Shown: positions 6,419 to 13,394 of the stretch, piece by piece | Numbering within the stretch: position 1 is the stretch's first letter | How the letters are laid out: each line of letters begins with the position of its first letter | Source: a virus | Strand: one strand, 5' to 3' | IMG/VR virus record: IMGVR_UViG_3300044729_003382 | Span: 1-55,875 of that record | Length of the DNA: 55,875 bases | Notes under the pieces: model-generated | The model's input: the letters and a program-made list of their open reading frames with translations, nothing else | Databases searched by the model: none | Told to the model about the DNA's origin: nothing | Translations under genes and position numbers: made by a program

Positions 6419-6855
6419 ATTTTTTCAATAGTTTTAACTCTATCCTCGTGTCTACCACCTTCAAACGGGGTAAATAAAAATGTATTTACAGAATCAATAG
6501 CATCATCAATGGATATAAACCTTGCAGGTAAACAAATAATATTTGCATCATTGTGCAACCTCATAAGTTCTGCTATTTCTACATCCCAACAAACACCTGC
6601 CCTCACACCTCTCGTTTTATTTGCTGTAATACACATCCCAACACCACTACCACATATAAGAATACCAACGCAATCTTCATTAATAACTACTTTTTCTGCT
6701 ACCAAATGAGCATATTCTGCATAGTTTGATTTTTCAGGCCCACTACCAAGATCTAGAACCAAATAATCGTTTTTATGTAGATATGAAATAATTTCTTTTT
6801 TTAATTCATACCCAGCGTGGTCAGAAGCTATAAAAATTGTTTTATTGTTTTTCAT
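6415..6855 (-). CDS. rpiB: ribose-5-phosphate isomerase B
   Basis: The full-length 146-residue protein matches the RpiB/LacAB family, which interconverts ribose 5-phosphate and ribulose 5-phosphate. The phosphate-binding start IFIASDHAGYELK, the catalytic-Cys loop ILICGSGVGMCITANK, the helix start RLHNDANIICLPARF and the terminal PFEGGRHEDRV are all present. As a phage-borne metabolic gene it could raise ribose phosphate supply for nucleotide synthesis, in line with the thymidylate synthase and nucleotidase nearby. It overlaps both neighbours by four bases. Confidence 0.92.
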   Translation of the reverse strand: MKNNKTIFIASDHAGYELKKEIISYLHKNDYLVLDLGSGPEKSNYAEYAHLVAEKVVINEDCVGILICGSGVGMCITANKTRGVRAGVCWDVEIAELMRLHNDANIICLPARFISIDDAIDSVNTFLFTPFEGGRHEDRVKTIEKI

Positions 6856-7112
6856 CCGTTATATATAGTATGATTGCTATTTGTTAATTTAATAAAAACA
6901 CCAGCTTTTCCAACCGATACCTCATATCCGCAAAACCTATTATCTAATTTAATACCATATTTTTTTAAATCAAAAATACATTTTTCGTTTTTTTCTCCAT
7001 CAAATACAGCATAAAGGCAATTATCAGCATAGTCTACATTTACACTTCTAATTGAACTTATTCTCCAATACGGAACTATAACCAATTCTTCAGCAGGGAT
7101 GTGTATCAGCAT
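6852..7112 (-). CDS. hypothetical protein, 86 aa
   Basis: Not recognised. It is a soluble, probably beta-rich protein (EELVIVPYWRISSIRS, KAGVFIKLTNSNHTIYNG) with three Cys. It overlaps rpiB by four bases and the upstream gene 7106-7432 by seven, so it sits in the middle of a coupled operon. Confidence 0.6.
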   Translation of the reverse strand: MLIHIPAEELVIVPYWRISSIRSVNVDYADNCLYAVFDGEKNEKCIFDLKKYGIKLDNRFCGYEVSVGKAGVFIKLTNSNHTIYNG

Positions 7113-7432
7113 ACCTTATCAAAAAAACGTATAATTTCAACTAACGGCGTTCTACTATCAACACCATTTTCAGACCAAACCCACTCTTTACCCTTACTGT
7201 CAATTATTTTTTTACGACCATCTATCCAATTTATCACATCAATTGGGTGGATGGTTTCTAATACAACATCATATTGGTCGATAATGTTAAATTCCATCGT
7301 AGTGGGGGGTTTTTCAATTCTTAAATTAGGCCCCTCATTGTTTATTAAATCTAATTTTTTCATAACAAATATATTTTTTTTAAATATGTTTTCTAAATCA
7401 ACGCCATCGTATATAAATTCAATTTCTTTCAT
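7106..7432 (-). CDS. hypothetical protein, 108 aa
   Basis: Not recognised. It opens MKEIEFIYDGVDLENIFKKN, has no membrane segment, and contains SKGKEWVWSENGVDSRTPLV. It heads the rpiB operon by overlap with 6852-7112. Confidence 0.6.
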   Translation of the reverse strand: MKEIEFIYDGVDLENIFKKNIFVMKKLDLINNEGPNLRIEKPPTTMEFNIIDQYDVVLETIHPIDVINWIDGRKKIIDSKGKEWVWSENGVDSRTPLVEIIRFFDKVC

Positions 7433-7437
7433 TCAAA

Positions 7438-7557
7438 CTAATTTACATGTACTCTATCCTCTTCATCAAATAAATCTTTACCCCAATAATCAATATCCCC
7501 TATCCAAACGATGGAAATGGGTATTGTTATTAGGAGTATAATTAAGAAAGTTATCAT
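7438..7557 (-). CDS. small single-span membrane protein, 39 aa
   Basis: MITFLIILLITIPISIVWIG forms an N-terminal membrane segment followed by an acidic tail (DIDYWGKDLFDEEDRVHVN). It fills the gap between 7106-7432 and a thyA remnant. The hydrophobic/acidic pattern is typical of small phage membrane proteins; no function is assigned. Confidence 0.5.
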   Translation of the reverse strand: MITFLIILLITIPISIVWIGDIDYWGKDLFDEEDRVHVN

Positions 7558-7565
7558 AGGTAAAG

Positions 7566-7607
7566 TTATTTAATTGTTGGGTGTGATTGATAGTTACTTA
7601 ATTGTAG
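7566..7607 (-). pseudogene. remnant of a thyA 3' end
   Basis: The minus strand reads LQLSNYQSHPTIK then stop, matching the C-terminal LENYQSHPTIK of the thymidylate synthase C-terminal ORF at 9193-10005. Twenty-four bases are identical (7569-7592 and 9211-9234). No other part of the gene is present here, so it is a recombination scar or a fragment copied during rearrangement. Confidence 0.65.
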
Positions 7608-7614
7608 GTATTAT

Positions 7615-7815
7615 TTACAACGACTTACGTATATAAGCAGTGTGTTTTTTTACTATATTAGCTAATTCAACAACATCACCTGTTGGATTTTTGATAGCCA
7701 TATCTGCTACTTTATCTAAAATATTAAGACTTCTACTAATTATATCTAAGTTACCTTCATTCATCACCCCAGAGATTTCTTCTCTAATAATTTGCTGTAA
7801 TTCTGATTTTTTCAT
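7615..7815 (-). CDS. probable packaged protein with N-terminal leader, 66 aa
   Basis: A divergent leader, MKKSELQQIIREEISGVMNE, opens this helical protein; IRE again gives an (I/L)-X-E site. The remaining 46 residues (GNLDIISRSLNILDKVADMA onward) are helical and end YIRKSL. I recall similar MKKSEL..IIREE starts in marine phage proteins, without a known function. It probably belongs to the same set as 3449-5674. Confidence 0.6.
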   Translation of the reverse strand: MKKSELQQIIREEISGVMNEGNLDIISRSLNILDKVADMAIKNPTGDVVELANIVKKHTAYIRKSL

Positions 7816-7829
7816 GTTTACCTTTTTTA

Positions 7830-7840
7830 TTATAAATATT
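7830..7840 (-). promoter_or_regulatory. candidate late promoter motif AATATTTATAA
   Basis: It lies about 15-25 bases upstream of the leader gene at 7615-7815, with the ribosome-binding stretch AAAAAAGG between. It fits the TATTTAT(A/T)A set seen upstream of other leader genes. Confidence 0.3.
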
Positions 7841-7842
7841 AA

Positions 7843-8079
7843 TCAATTCAAAATGCGTACATCAGATTCAGTTTCAATAACCACTCTTGCCCCACAAGAA
7901 ATTAAAGGTTTTACATCATCCCCAGCACCACAGTAAGTTATTTTACTTGGTCCCAATATCTCCACTTCATTACAATAGGTGTTTTTTCTACCCTGTTTAA
8001 CTGTAATAACAGGTAAATCAGTTCCTTTAGTTTTGTTGGAACGAATGTGGTGTTGGTTGACGTGTATTTTAGTAATCAT
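7843..8079 (-). CDS. hypothetical protein, 78 aa
   Basis: Not assigned. It is a basic/beta-rich small protein (MITKIHVNQHHIRSNKTKG, LPVITVKQGRKNTYC) with three Cys. The pattern N-x-x-x-IRxNxKx(G) ... PVITVK resembles small conserved phage proteins that I remember but cannot name. Confidence 0.6.
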   Translation of the reverse strand: MITKIHVNQHHIRSNKTKGTDLPVITVKQGRKNTYCNEVEILGPSKITYCGAGDDVKPLISCGARVVIETESDVRILN

Positions 8080-8084
8080 ATCTA

Positions 8085-8657
8085 TTAATCCTTATCATAA
8101 TACTCCCACACCTCTTCCAATTGTGATGGGTCAACAACAAATGATTCCCAATCATCTTTTCCTACCTCAACATCCTTAACATCAATGTAAAATGTTTTAG
8201 GAACAAAAGGAAATGATTTAACATACCCCTTCTTTCCAACCATTTTACTTCTATCGCCTGATTTGTAATCTTCTTCATTTAACCACGCCATCCCACTCCA
8301 ACAAATCCCATTTTGGTCTCTTTTAATAATTGCGTCTATGTAGTAGGGTTTTTCATCCTTTCCATCTTTAAATAAAGCAGAACATCTCCTGTTTTGATAC
8401 CAAGATCTTCCATCCCCGAAATCATTAACATCACCCCATTCTTCATCTTTACCTGTAATAGGTAGTAAAGGTTCAAAGTTGGCAAGTTTGTTAAAGATTG
8501 AAGCAACATATGGAGCAGACATACCCGAGTGTCCTTGTTTAGAGAACACTTCAATAAGTTCCATTACAGCCTCTCCAATTAAACCTCCGTAATCGGAATC
8601 TTCATCAAAGTAACCGGCTGCCTGTAATTCTGTTTTTGCGTAATTTGTTAAACTCAT
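8085..8657 (-). CDS. conserved phage hypothetical protein, 190 aa
   Basis: It opens MSLTNYAKTELQAAGYFDED, then has SDYGGLIGEAVMELIEVF, HSGMSAPYVASIFNKLANFE, and a C-terminal beta domain around YQNRRCSALFKDGKDEKPYY and FVPKTFYIDV. This combination is a protein family I recall from many unrelated tailed phages, with unknown function. The 30-base A/T-rich leader upstream is repeated upstream of 8677-8892. Confidence 0.7.
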   Translation of the reverse strand: MSLTNYAKTELQAAGYFDEDSDYGGLIGEAVMELIEVFSKQGHSGMSAPYVASIFNKLANFEPLLPITGKDEEWGDVNDFGDGRSWYQNRRCSALFKDGKDEKPYYIDAIIKRDQNGICWSGMAWLNEEDYKSGDRSKMVGKKGYVKSFPFVPKTFYIDVKDVEVGKDDWESFVVDPSQLEEVWEYYDKD

Positions 8658-8676
8658 ATTTTTTTAATTTTAATTT

Positions 8677-8892
8677 TTAAATCAACCCGTGTGATTTTAA
8701 TCTTTCCAACGCCCGGTTAAAATTCTCTTCGGCGGTTGATTCTATATCTTGATAGTCAGATGATGAATCTGCGTAAAGAATCGTCCACCCATTTTTTCCC
8801 GATTCGATTGTAATACCCATCCCGGTCTTGTCTTTTATCCTCTTGATGATTTCTACTTCATTTGAAGGCATCATTCCCATAAATCTTTTCAT
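8677..8892 (-). CDS. hypothetical protein, 71 aa
   Basis: Not recognised. A compact alpha/beta protein (MKRFMGMMPSNEVEIIKRIK, MGITIESGKNGWTILYAD) with a C-terminal helix (FNRALERLKSHGLI). The start context is an almost exact copy of the one before 8085-8657, so the two genes probably have equal translation signals. Confidence 0.6.
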   Translation of the reverse strand: MKRFMGMMPSNEVEIIKRIKDKTGMGITIESGKNGWTILYADSSSDYQDIESTAEENFNRALERLKSHGLI

Positions 8893-8920
8893 ATTTTTTT
8901 AATTTTAATTTTTAAATATA

Positions 8921-9190
8921 TTACTCCCCTATCCAATGGTCATCTAGTTCATCTATGCCTGAGTCAACTTGACTTTTAAATTTTTCTAATTCAAAGTTGT
9001 CAATTATATTGTTGTCTGTTTCAAGAGTTTCAAATCGTAGCTGACCTGACCCATCCCCATCAACAACGACCGGAATTGTGCGGGTCGCACCGACATTTCC
9101 AAGATACTGTATCTTAGCAAAAAGATTTAGAATTTCACTAATTTCTGATTTTCCGCCAGAAATTTTAACATTGATGTAATATTTTTCCAT
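8921..9190 (-). CDS. hypothetical protein, 89 aa
   Basis: Not recognised. It begins with a beta strand (KYYINVKISGG) and helix (KSEISEILNLFAKIQYLG), and has an acidic end (GIDELDDHWIGE). It lies immediately after the thyA C-terminal ORF with a two-base gap and is probably on the same transcript. Confidence 0.6.
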   Translation of the reverse strand: MEKYYINVKISGGKSEISEILNLFAKIQYLGNVGATRTIPVVVDGDGSGQLRFETLETDNNIIDNFELEKFKSQVDSGIDELDDHWIGE

Positions 9191-9192
9191 TT

Positions 9193-10005
9193 TTAATTTG
9201 AAAGCGGTAATTTAATTGTTGGGTGTGATTGATAATTTTCTAATGTAAAATCATTAGGTGAATAATAAGGTAAGCAATCACCTTCTTTCCACTTTACTTC
9301 ATCCTCAATTTTTAATGTAGGTAAATCAAATGGTTCTCTTGTCAATTGTTCTTTAATACCTTCAATTTGATTTAAGTAGATGTGTGTATCTCCCAAATTT
9401 CCTATAAGTTCATCAGGCACCATATTAACCTCTTTTGCGATGATTTCTAATAGTAACCCGTAACTTGCGATGTTAAATGGTAATCCAAGTGGGGTATCTA
9501 CTGAACGTTGATTCCACATTAAAGAGATTGCTCTGGTTGGGATGTTATACATTTCAAATTCAGGATTATAAACTCTACTATTAACACCCAATGTTTGACG
9601 TCGTCCACCTCCTGCTTTATTAAGTAATTCTATCCGTTCTCCTTTACTCAACTCTCTTGTATAAACTTGAAATCCATAATGACAAGGTGGAAGAACCATA
9701 TTCGGTAAATCGTGTACTGCCCAAGCACTCACAACCATACGCCTAGAATCAGGGTTTTCTTTTAATAACCTAATCAACTCAGATATTTGGTCTACACCTT
9801 TTTTAAAGTTAATTATATCTTGACTTCCATCTCTTTCTAAACCAATATGTAATGAAAATTCACCTCCCCAATCTCTCCATTGCTTACCATACACGGGCCC
9901 GAGTGACCCCCACTTCCTAGCAAACTTATCATCGGTTTTGATTTTGTTGATGAATTCTTCTTGTGTAAAAGGTCTTCCATCTGGATGTAAATGTTCTTTA
10001 TTCAT
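9193..10005 (-). CDS. thyA: thymidylate synthase, C-terminal portion of a split gene
   Basis: These 270 residues hold about the last two thirds of thymidylate synthase, which methylates dUMP to dTMP with methylene-tetrahydrofolate. Visible motifs are KWGSLGPVYGKQWRDWGG, the active-site Cys in MVLPPCHYGFQVYT, the dUMP-binding WNQRSVDTPLGLPFNIASYG and GDTHIYLNQIEG, and the terminal HPTIKLP. The N-terminal third is a separate ORF at 11015-11332, with an HNH gene between. This ORF has its own ATG in the shared GTTATGAATAAAGAAC context, so it is probably translated separately and pairs with the N-terminal piece. Confidence 0.93.
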   Translation of the reverse strand: MNKEHLHPDGRPFTQEEFINKIKTDDKFARKWGSLGPVYGKQWRDWGGEFSLHIGLERDGSQDIINFKKGVDQISELIRLLKENPDSRRMVVSAWAVHDLPNMVLPPCHYGFQVYTRELSKGERIELLNKAGGGRRQTLGVNSRVYNPEFEMYNIPTRAISLMWNQRSVDTPLGLPFNIASYGLLLEIIAKEVNMVPDELIGNLGDTHIYLNQIEGIKEQLTREPFDLPTLKIEDEVKWKEGDCLPYYSPNDFTLENYQSHPTIKLPLSN

Positions 10006-10969
10006 AACTTTTTATTTTGTTTTTTAATTGTTCTAAATCAATATGACATTTTTTACTTTTAACTCTATTATCATACCATTCTAACATTTGTAAATTACAC
10101 TGATGACTGATAATTTCAGGTTCTACATTATTCAAAAACCCTTCAACAATTGAATATTTATGGTCTAGTTGAAATCCATTTTTACCATTTGTCACTCTTT
10201 CTAAATTATTAGGATTTATGATATTTTTGTATTTATTATAAGTTGATTCCGTTAATTTTTTTACCTTCTTTCTATAAATTTGGTAATCAGATAGAAATTC
10301 GTCTGGTATTACCCACCCTCTTTCTATTTTTGTTTTCATAACATTATCAATTCTCATTTCAGGGTTTATATTGGCACTATTATCAACACCATATTTTTCT
10401 TTTAACACTTCTTTTATTTTTTCTTTAATTTCTTCTGACTTAAATGGATTATCTACACCATACTTTTTAATCCAAGTGTTTAATGCTTTTTGTTTTATTG
10501 CTTGATTGTGAAACGAATGTTCAACCCCATACCTTAAAATCATAGTAGATTTCATTTTATTTTTCAATTCAGAACTTTGTAGTGTGTAACCACCATATTT
10601 GGTGTTAACCGTTTCAGTTCTTTTTTTATTTCTCACTATTTTTTCTACTTCGGATAAGTTATCGTATTTTTCTCTTAATTTATTTTTCGTTTGTTCAGAG
10701 TTGTTATTACATTTTGCTGAGCAAAACATTCGGGTTAAATCAATTATTGGTTTATTACAGTTTATACATACGTTGATTGATTTTTTTTCTTTTAGTACGT
10801 ACCTAACCCTATCTACCAATTTTGGATTATGCAAATCCAAAAATTTAGTGTTATCAATTATTTCTTGTTCCAGCGAATCATCAATTACTCTCAACTTTTG
10901 AGATAATATTTTATATTCGTTATTTCTCAATATACAAAGTGTTGACTGAATTTTACTTTTTATACACAT
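9998..10969 (-). CDS. HNH homing endonuclease inside the thyA locus
   Basis: Zinc-binding pairs CINCNKP and FCSAKCNN come near residue 80, then tandem DNA-binding repeats of the type KYGVDNPFKSEEIKEKIKE (three to four copies), and a C-terminal HNH-like segment with GFQLDHKYSI and QCNLQMLEW. The YGVxNPF repeat is typical of large phage homing endonucleases. The ATG at 10969 is preferred over a TTG at 11005. The gene fills almost all of the interval between the thyA pieces, and its end (KIKSYE, stop) overlaps the start of the C-terminal piece by eight bases. Confidence 0.85.
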   Translation of the reverse strand: MCIKSKIQSTLCILRNNEYKILSQKLRVIDDSLEQEIIDNTKFLDLHNPKLVDRVRYVLKEKKSINVCINCNKPIIDLTRMFCSAKCNNNSEQTKNKLREKYDNLSEVEKIVRNKKRTETVNTKYGGYTLQSSELKNKMKSTMILRYGVEHSFHNQAIKQKALNTWIKKYGVDNPFKSEEIKEKIKEVLKEKYGVDNSANINPEMRIDNVMKTKIERGWVIPDEFLSDYQIYRKKVKKLTESTYNKYKNIINPNNLERVTNGKNGFQLDHKYSIVEGFLNNVEPEIISHQCNLQMLEWYDNRVKSKKCHIDLEQLKNKIKSYE

Positions 10970-10983
10970 TTTGGTTTCTTTTA

Positions 10984-10994
10984 TAATAAATATA
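10984..10994 (-). promoter_or_regulatory. candidate late promoter motif TATATTTATTA
   Basis: It lies about 15 bases upstream of the HNH gene start and after the stop of the thyA N-terminal ORF. Free-standing homing endonuclease genes of T4-like phages often carry their own late promoter, which this placement would fit. Confidence 0.35.
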
Positions 10995-11014
10995 TGAGAA
11001 ACCAAAAAAAGTCA

Positions 11015-11332
11015 TTATTCTTCATTATTTTTTTCCAACCTTTCACACTCTTTCAAATAAGAACGGTAAGCGTCTCCTACCCAAATGTTACAATCGTTGT
11101 CTAAGAGATACTTTATTGATGTATCACCCCGTAAGAACCAAAGTAACTCTACCACAATTCCTTTGAAATACATCTTCTTTGTAGTTAATAGTGGGAAACC
11201 ATCTTTCATAGAATGACGGATTTGTCTACCGAATACTGATAGAGTCCCCGTACCTGTCCTGTCTTTCTTTTCAACTCCATTACCAAGAATGTATTCTAGG
11301 AGCATTTGATATTCTTTATCTAATTTATTCAT
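11015..11332 (-). CDS. thyA: thymidylate synthase, N-terminal portion of a split gene
   Basis: These 105 residues match the first third of thymidylate synthase: [19 protein letters not shown] (the phosphate-binding Arg loop), [20 protein letters not shown] and [19 protein letters not shown]. The frame stops after [11 protein letters not shown], just where the C-terminal ORF resumes with HLHPDGRPFT. All catalytic parts exist when the two ORFs are combined. It overlaps the upstream ORF 11325-11612 by eight bases. Confidence 0.92.
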   Translation of the reverse strand: MNKLDKEYQMLLEYILGNGVEKKDRTGTGTLSVFGRQIRHSMKDGFPLLTTKKMYFKGIVVELLWFLRGDTSIKYLLDNDCNIWVGDAYRSYLKECERLEKNNEE

Positions 11333-11612
11333 AACTTTCTATTATTTTATAACTATCAAATTTTAACCATACCTCATCTTCATTTAGGTTTAGTGTTGGG
11401 GAACAATTATTTAAAATACCAGACTCGCAAATTCTTTTATATTCAACATCTTTCACATAATCTGATTTAGGTATTTGTCCATATCCAAGATTACATTTTT
11501 TTTGCCATTTATAAAAAAAAATCACATCTTGTTCTTCAGATAGAGGTATAATAAATTTTCTTTCATCATTATATCTACCCTCAAACCATTTTTCATTAAT
11601 TTTAACTTTCAT
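11325..11612 (-). CDS. hypothetical protein, 95 aa
   Basis: Not recognised. [20 protein letters not shown] opens a beta-rich protein with several Cys ([22 protein letters not shown]), ending KIIESYE. The end is generated by the eight-base overlap GTTATGAATAA with the thyA N-terminal start, a junction that repeats along this operon. Confidence 0.6.
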   Translation of the reverse strand: MKVKINEKWFEGRYNDERKFIIPLSEEQDVIFFYKWQKKCNLGYGQIPKSDYVKDVEYKRICESGILNNCSPTLNLNEDEVWLKFDSYKIIESYE

Positions 11613-12006
11613 AACTTTCTATTGTTTTATCGTTGTATGTTACTGTGATTAGTTTGGTTGGTACATTGTGTTTGTCGCACATATAATTAGCAAAATCAAA
11701 TTCTTCCATATTAGGTGTTAGGTCAGCTATCTTCCATCTTTCCATCATATCTAACTCTCGTTCTTCAATCTTTAATCCCCACCTTTCAGAGAATTCTGTA
11801 TCGGTTTTACATTTGTTGATGAATTCTTCTTTTGTTAGATGTCTAGTTGGGTGCGGGGATACGATAGAACGACCAATACGAATACACCAACCTTTGTATA
11901 AATTTTGATAAAGTATGTTTGTATGATGGTCTTGTATTGTTGCTAATGGATAATTTGTGTATGTCTCATAAACCTCATCCAATAATTCTTGTTGTTCTTC
12001 ATTCAT
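11602..12006 (-). CDS. hypothetical protein with a thymidylate-synthase-like segment, 134 aa
   Basis: It starts MNEEQQELLDEVYETYTNYP and contains HPTRHLTKEEFINKCKTDTE, then FSERWGLKIEEREL, parallel to HPDGRPFTQEEFINKIKTDD, then KFARKWG in ThyA (9193-10005). It ends [20 protein letters not shown]. Siblings lie at 12189-12545 and 12538-12888. No catalytic TS residues are retained, so enzymatic function is unlikely; the role is unknown. It overlaps both neighbours. Confidence 0.65.
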   Translation of the reverse strand: MNEEQQELLDEVYETYTNYPLATIQDHHTNILYQNLYKGWCIRIGRSIVSPHPTRHLTKEEFINKCKTDTEFSERWGLKIEERELDMMERWKIADLTPNMEEFDFANYMCDKHNVPTKLITVTYNDKTIESYES

Positions 12007-12196
12007 AACTTTCTAATTTAATCATTGCAAAATATTCAAATTCGGGTATAGTGAATTCTTCTGTCCTACCAGGCGTAGAATTTAAGTACTCAACAATCAC
12101 CTTATCTTTTGTTACATCTTTAACAATCATTGATACAGGTGCCAATGACCCTAAGTCTAAATTGAATTTTTTGCCAATTAATTGTTCTTTATTCAT
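11999..12196 (-). CDS. hypothetical protein, 65 aa
   Basis: It opens MNKEQLIGKKFNLDLGSLAP, followed by beta strands VSMIVKDVTKDKVIVEYLNS, and ends AMIKLESYE. It could be a small SH3-like barrel. The eight-base overlaps at both ends carry the shared GTTATGAATAA-type junction. Not recognised. Confidence 0.6.
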   Translation of the reverse strand: MNKEQLIGKKFNLDLGSLAPVSMIVKDVTKDKVIVEYLNSTPGRTEEFTIPEFEYFAMIKLESYE

Positions 12197-12545
12197 AACT
12201 TTCTACTATTTTATCGTTGTATGTTATTGTGATTAGTTTACGTGGCACTCCTCTTTTATCTAAAGTTTCATGATGATCAGGGTATTCACCAAATAAATCA
12301 TCAAAATGTATATCGTATTTTTTTCTTTCTCTAACAGTTGTCAAATCTCGTTCTTCAATCTTTAATCCCCACCTTTCAGAGAATTCTGTATCGGTTTTAC
12401 ACTTGTTGATGAATTCTTCTTTTGTTAGTAATTGTCCTTTACTATTAATATAGTCTTTCGGTGGGTTAGATTTTTTCATCGGGAAATTATTCTTGAAATT
12501 CTTATAAGCATCATCAATAATCCGATTGTATCTTTCGTTATTCAT
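12189..12545 (-). CDS. hypothetical protein with a thymidylate-synthase-like segment, 118 aa
   Basis: A sibling of 11602-12006: the N-terminal helix MNNERYNRIIDDAYKNFKNN, the shared core LLTKEEFINKCKTDTEFSER followed by WGLKIEERDL, and the C-terminal VPRKLITITYNDKIVESYE. The core is nearly identical at the DNA level to that of 11602-12006, which points to recent duplication, while the flanks differ. Function unknown. Confidence 0.65.
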   Translation of the reverse strand: MNNERYNRIIDDAYKNFKNNFPMKKSNPPKDYINSKGQLLTKEEFINKCKTDTEFSERWGLKIEERDLTTVRERKKYDIHFDDLFGEYPDHHETLDKRGVPRKLITITYNDKIVESYE

Positions 12546-12888
12546 AACTTTCTATTGTTTTATCGTTGTATGTTATTGTGATTAGTTTACGTGGATATAA
12601 TGCTGTACTTCCTTTCAACATTGGATTATTTTGATCTACTTGTTCCAAAATTGTTTGTTCTTCAATCTTTAATCCCCACTTTTGGGAGAACTCACTATCG
12701 GTTTTACATTTATTGATGAATTCTTTTGGTGCGTATTGTCTATATACTTTCTTTATTTCACCTGTACCTAAACACATTCCATCTAATTCCTCTAGTGATA
12801 CTAAATCATCTGTACGGAACATAGTTTGAGATTGATATTTTTTATACACCTCATCCAATAATTCTTGTTGTTCTTTATTCACCCTCAT
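12538..12888 (-). CDS. hypothetical protein with a thymidylate-synthase-like segment, 116 aa
   Basis: Third sibling. MRVNKEQQELLDEVYKKYQS resembles the start of 11602-12006, the core is APKEFINKCKTDSEFSQKWG with LKIEEQ after it, and the end is [19 protein letters not shown]. It is more divergent in the core than the other two. It overlaps 12189-12545 by eight bases. Confidence 0.65.
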   Translation of the reverse strand: MRVNKEQQELLDEVYKKYQSQTMFRTDDLVSLEELDGMCLGTGEIKKVYRQYAPKEFINKCKTDSEFSQKWGLKIEEQTILEQVDQNNPMLKGSTALYPRKLITITYNDKTIESYE

Positions 12889-13117
12889 TGTCTCTTAAAT
12901 TTTTAAGTTCTTCAATCACATTATTATTCATATCAGTAACAAAATCTCTTTCTAACATGTTCCTCAATGCTTGTTCGGCGTCTAAACCATATTCATTTGT
13001 TGCTAATTCAATACACTCATCATCTGATTTGTTATGCCAAAATGATAGATGTTCGAAAAATGCTTTAGCATCAATAATAATTGTTTTTCCTCCTTCGTTA
13101 TTCATCGCGGTGTTCAT
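12875..13117 (-). CDS. hypothetical protein, 80 aa
   Basis: Not recognised. It reads MNTAMNNEGGKTIIIDAKAF, then a helical, acidic remainder (AEQALRNMLERDFVTDMNNN). The ATG at 13117 overlaps the upstream stop as ATGA; a second ATG at 13105 follows and is possible too. It ends inside the start of 12538-12888. Confidence 0.6.
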   Translation of the reverse strand: MNTAMNNEGGKTIIIDAKAFFEHLSFWHNKSDDECIELATNEYGLDAEQALRNMLERDFVTDMNNNVIEELKNLRDNEGE

Positions 13118-13281
13118 TTTCGTGGTTCATTTTCATAGAATTCTTTGATGAAACTAACCACTTCATCGGGGACTGGTATCATACCACCGTAACTTGTCTC
13201 ATGTTCCATTAGACCTCTGACCAATAAATCTGCTATCCAACCTGAATATTCAGGTGATATGTTCAATTCTAACTTATTCAT
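13114..13281 (-). CDS. small hypothetical protein, 55 aa
   Basis: MNKLELNISPEYSGWIADLL begins an acidic alpha/beta protein ending EFYENEPRK. It starts in the recurring AAAAAGTTATGAATAA context and overlaps both neighbours by four bases, which supports real translation. Not recognised. Confidence 0.6.
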   Translation of the reverse strand: MNKLELNISPEYSGWIADLLVRGLMEHETSYGGMIPVPDEVVSFIKEFYENEPRK

Positions 13282-13394
13282 AACTTTTTATTTTTTAATA
13301 AATTTGACCATATTTTTATTACCATATCTCTTCTTGGGGATTGTTTTAACATTTTCCATCTGTTAATCCAATGTTCTATTTCTTCTTTATTCAT
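13278..13394 (-). CDS. very small basic protein, 38 aa
   Basis: MNKEEIEHWINRWKMLKQSP opens a helical, basic peptide that ends LLKNKKL. It starts with ATGA overlapping the stop of the methylglyoxal synthase gene and ends with the same AAAAAGTTATGA sequence overlapping the next gene. The duplicated junction on both sides supports a real, coupled gene. Confidence 0.55.
   Translation of the reverse strand: MNKEEIEHWINRWKMLKQSPRRDMVIKIWSNLLKNKKL

Noticed and set aside
9998-11014. Group I intron in thyA
   Set aside because: The HNH gene fills the interval and only about 45 bases remain, too few for a ribozyme core, and the second thyA piece has its own ATG in the standard local context. Splicing cannot be fully excluded without RNA data.
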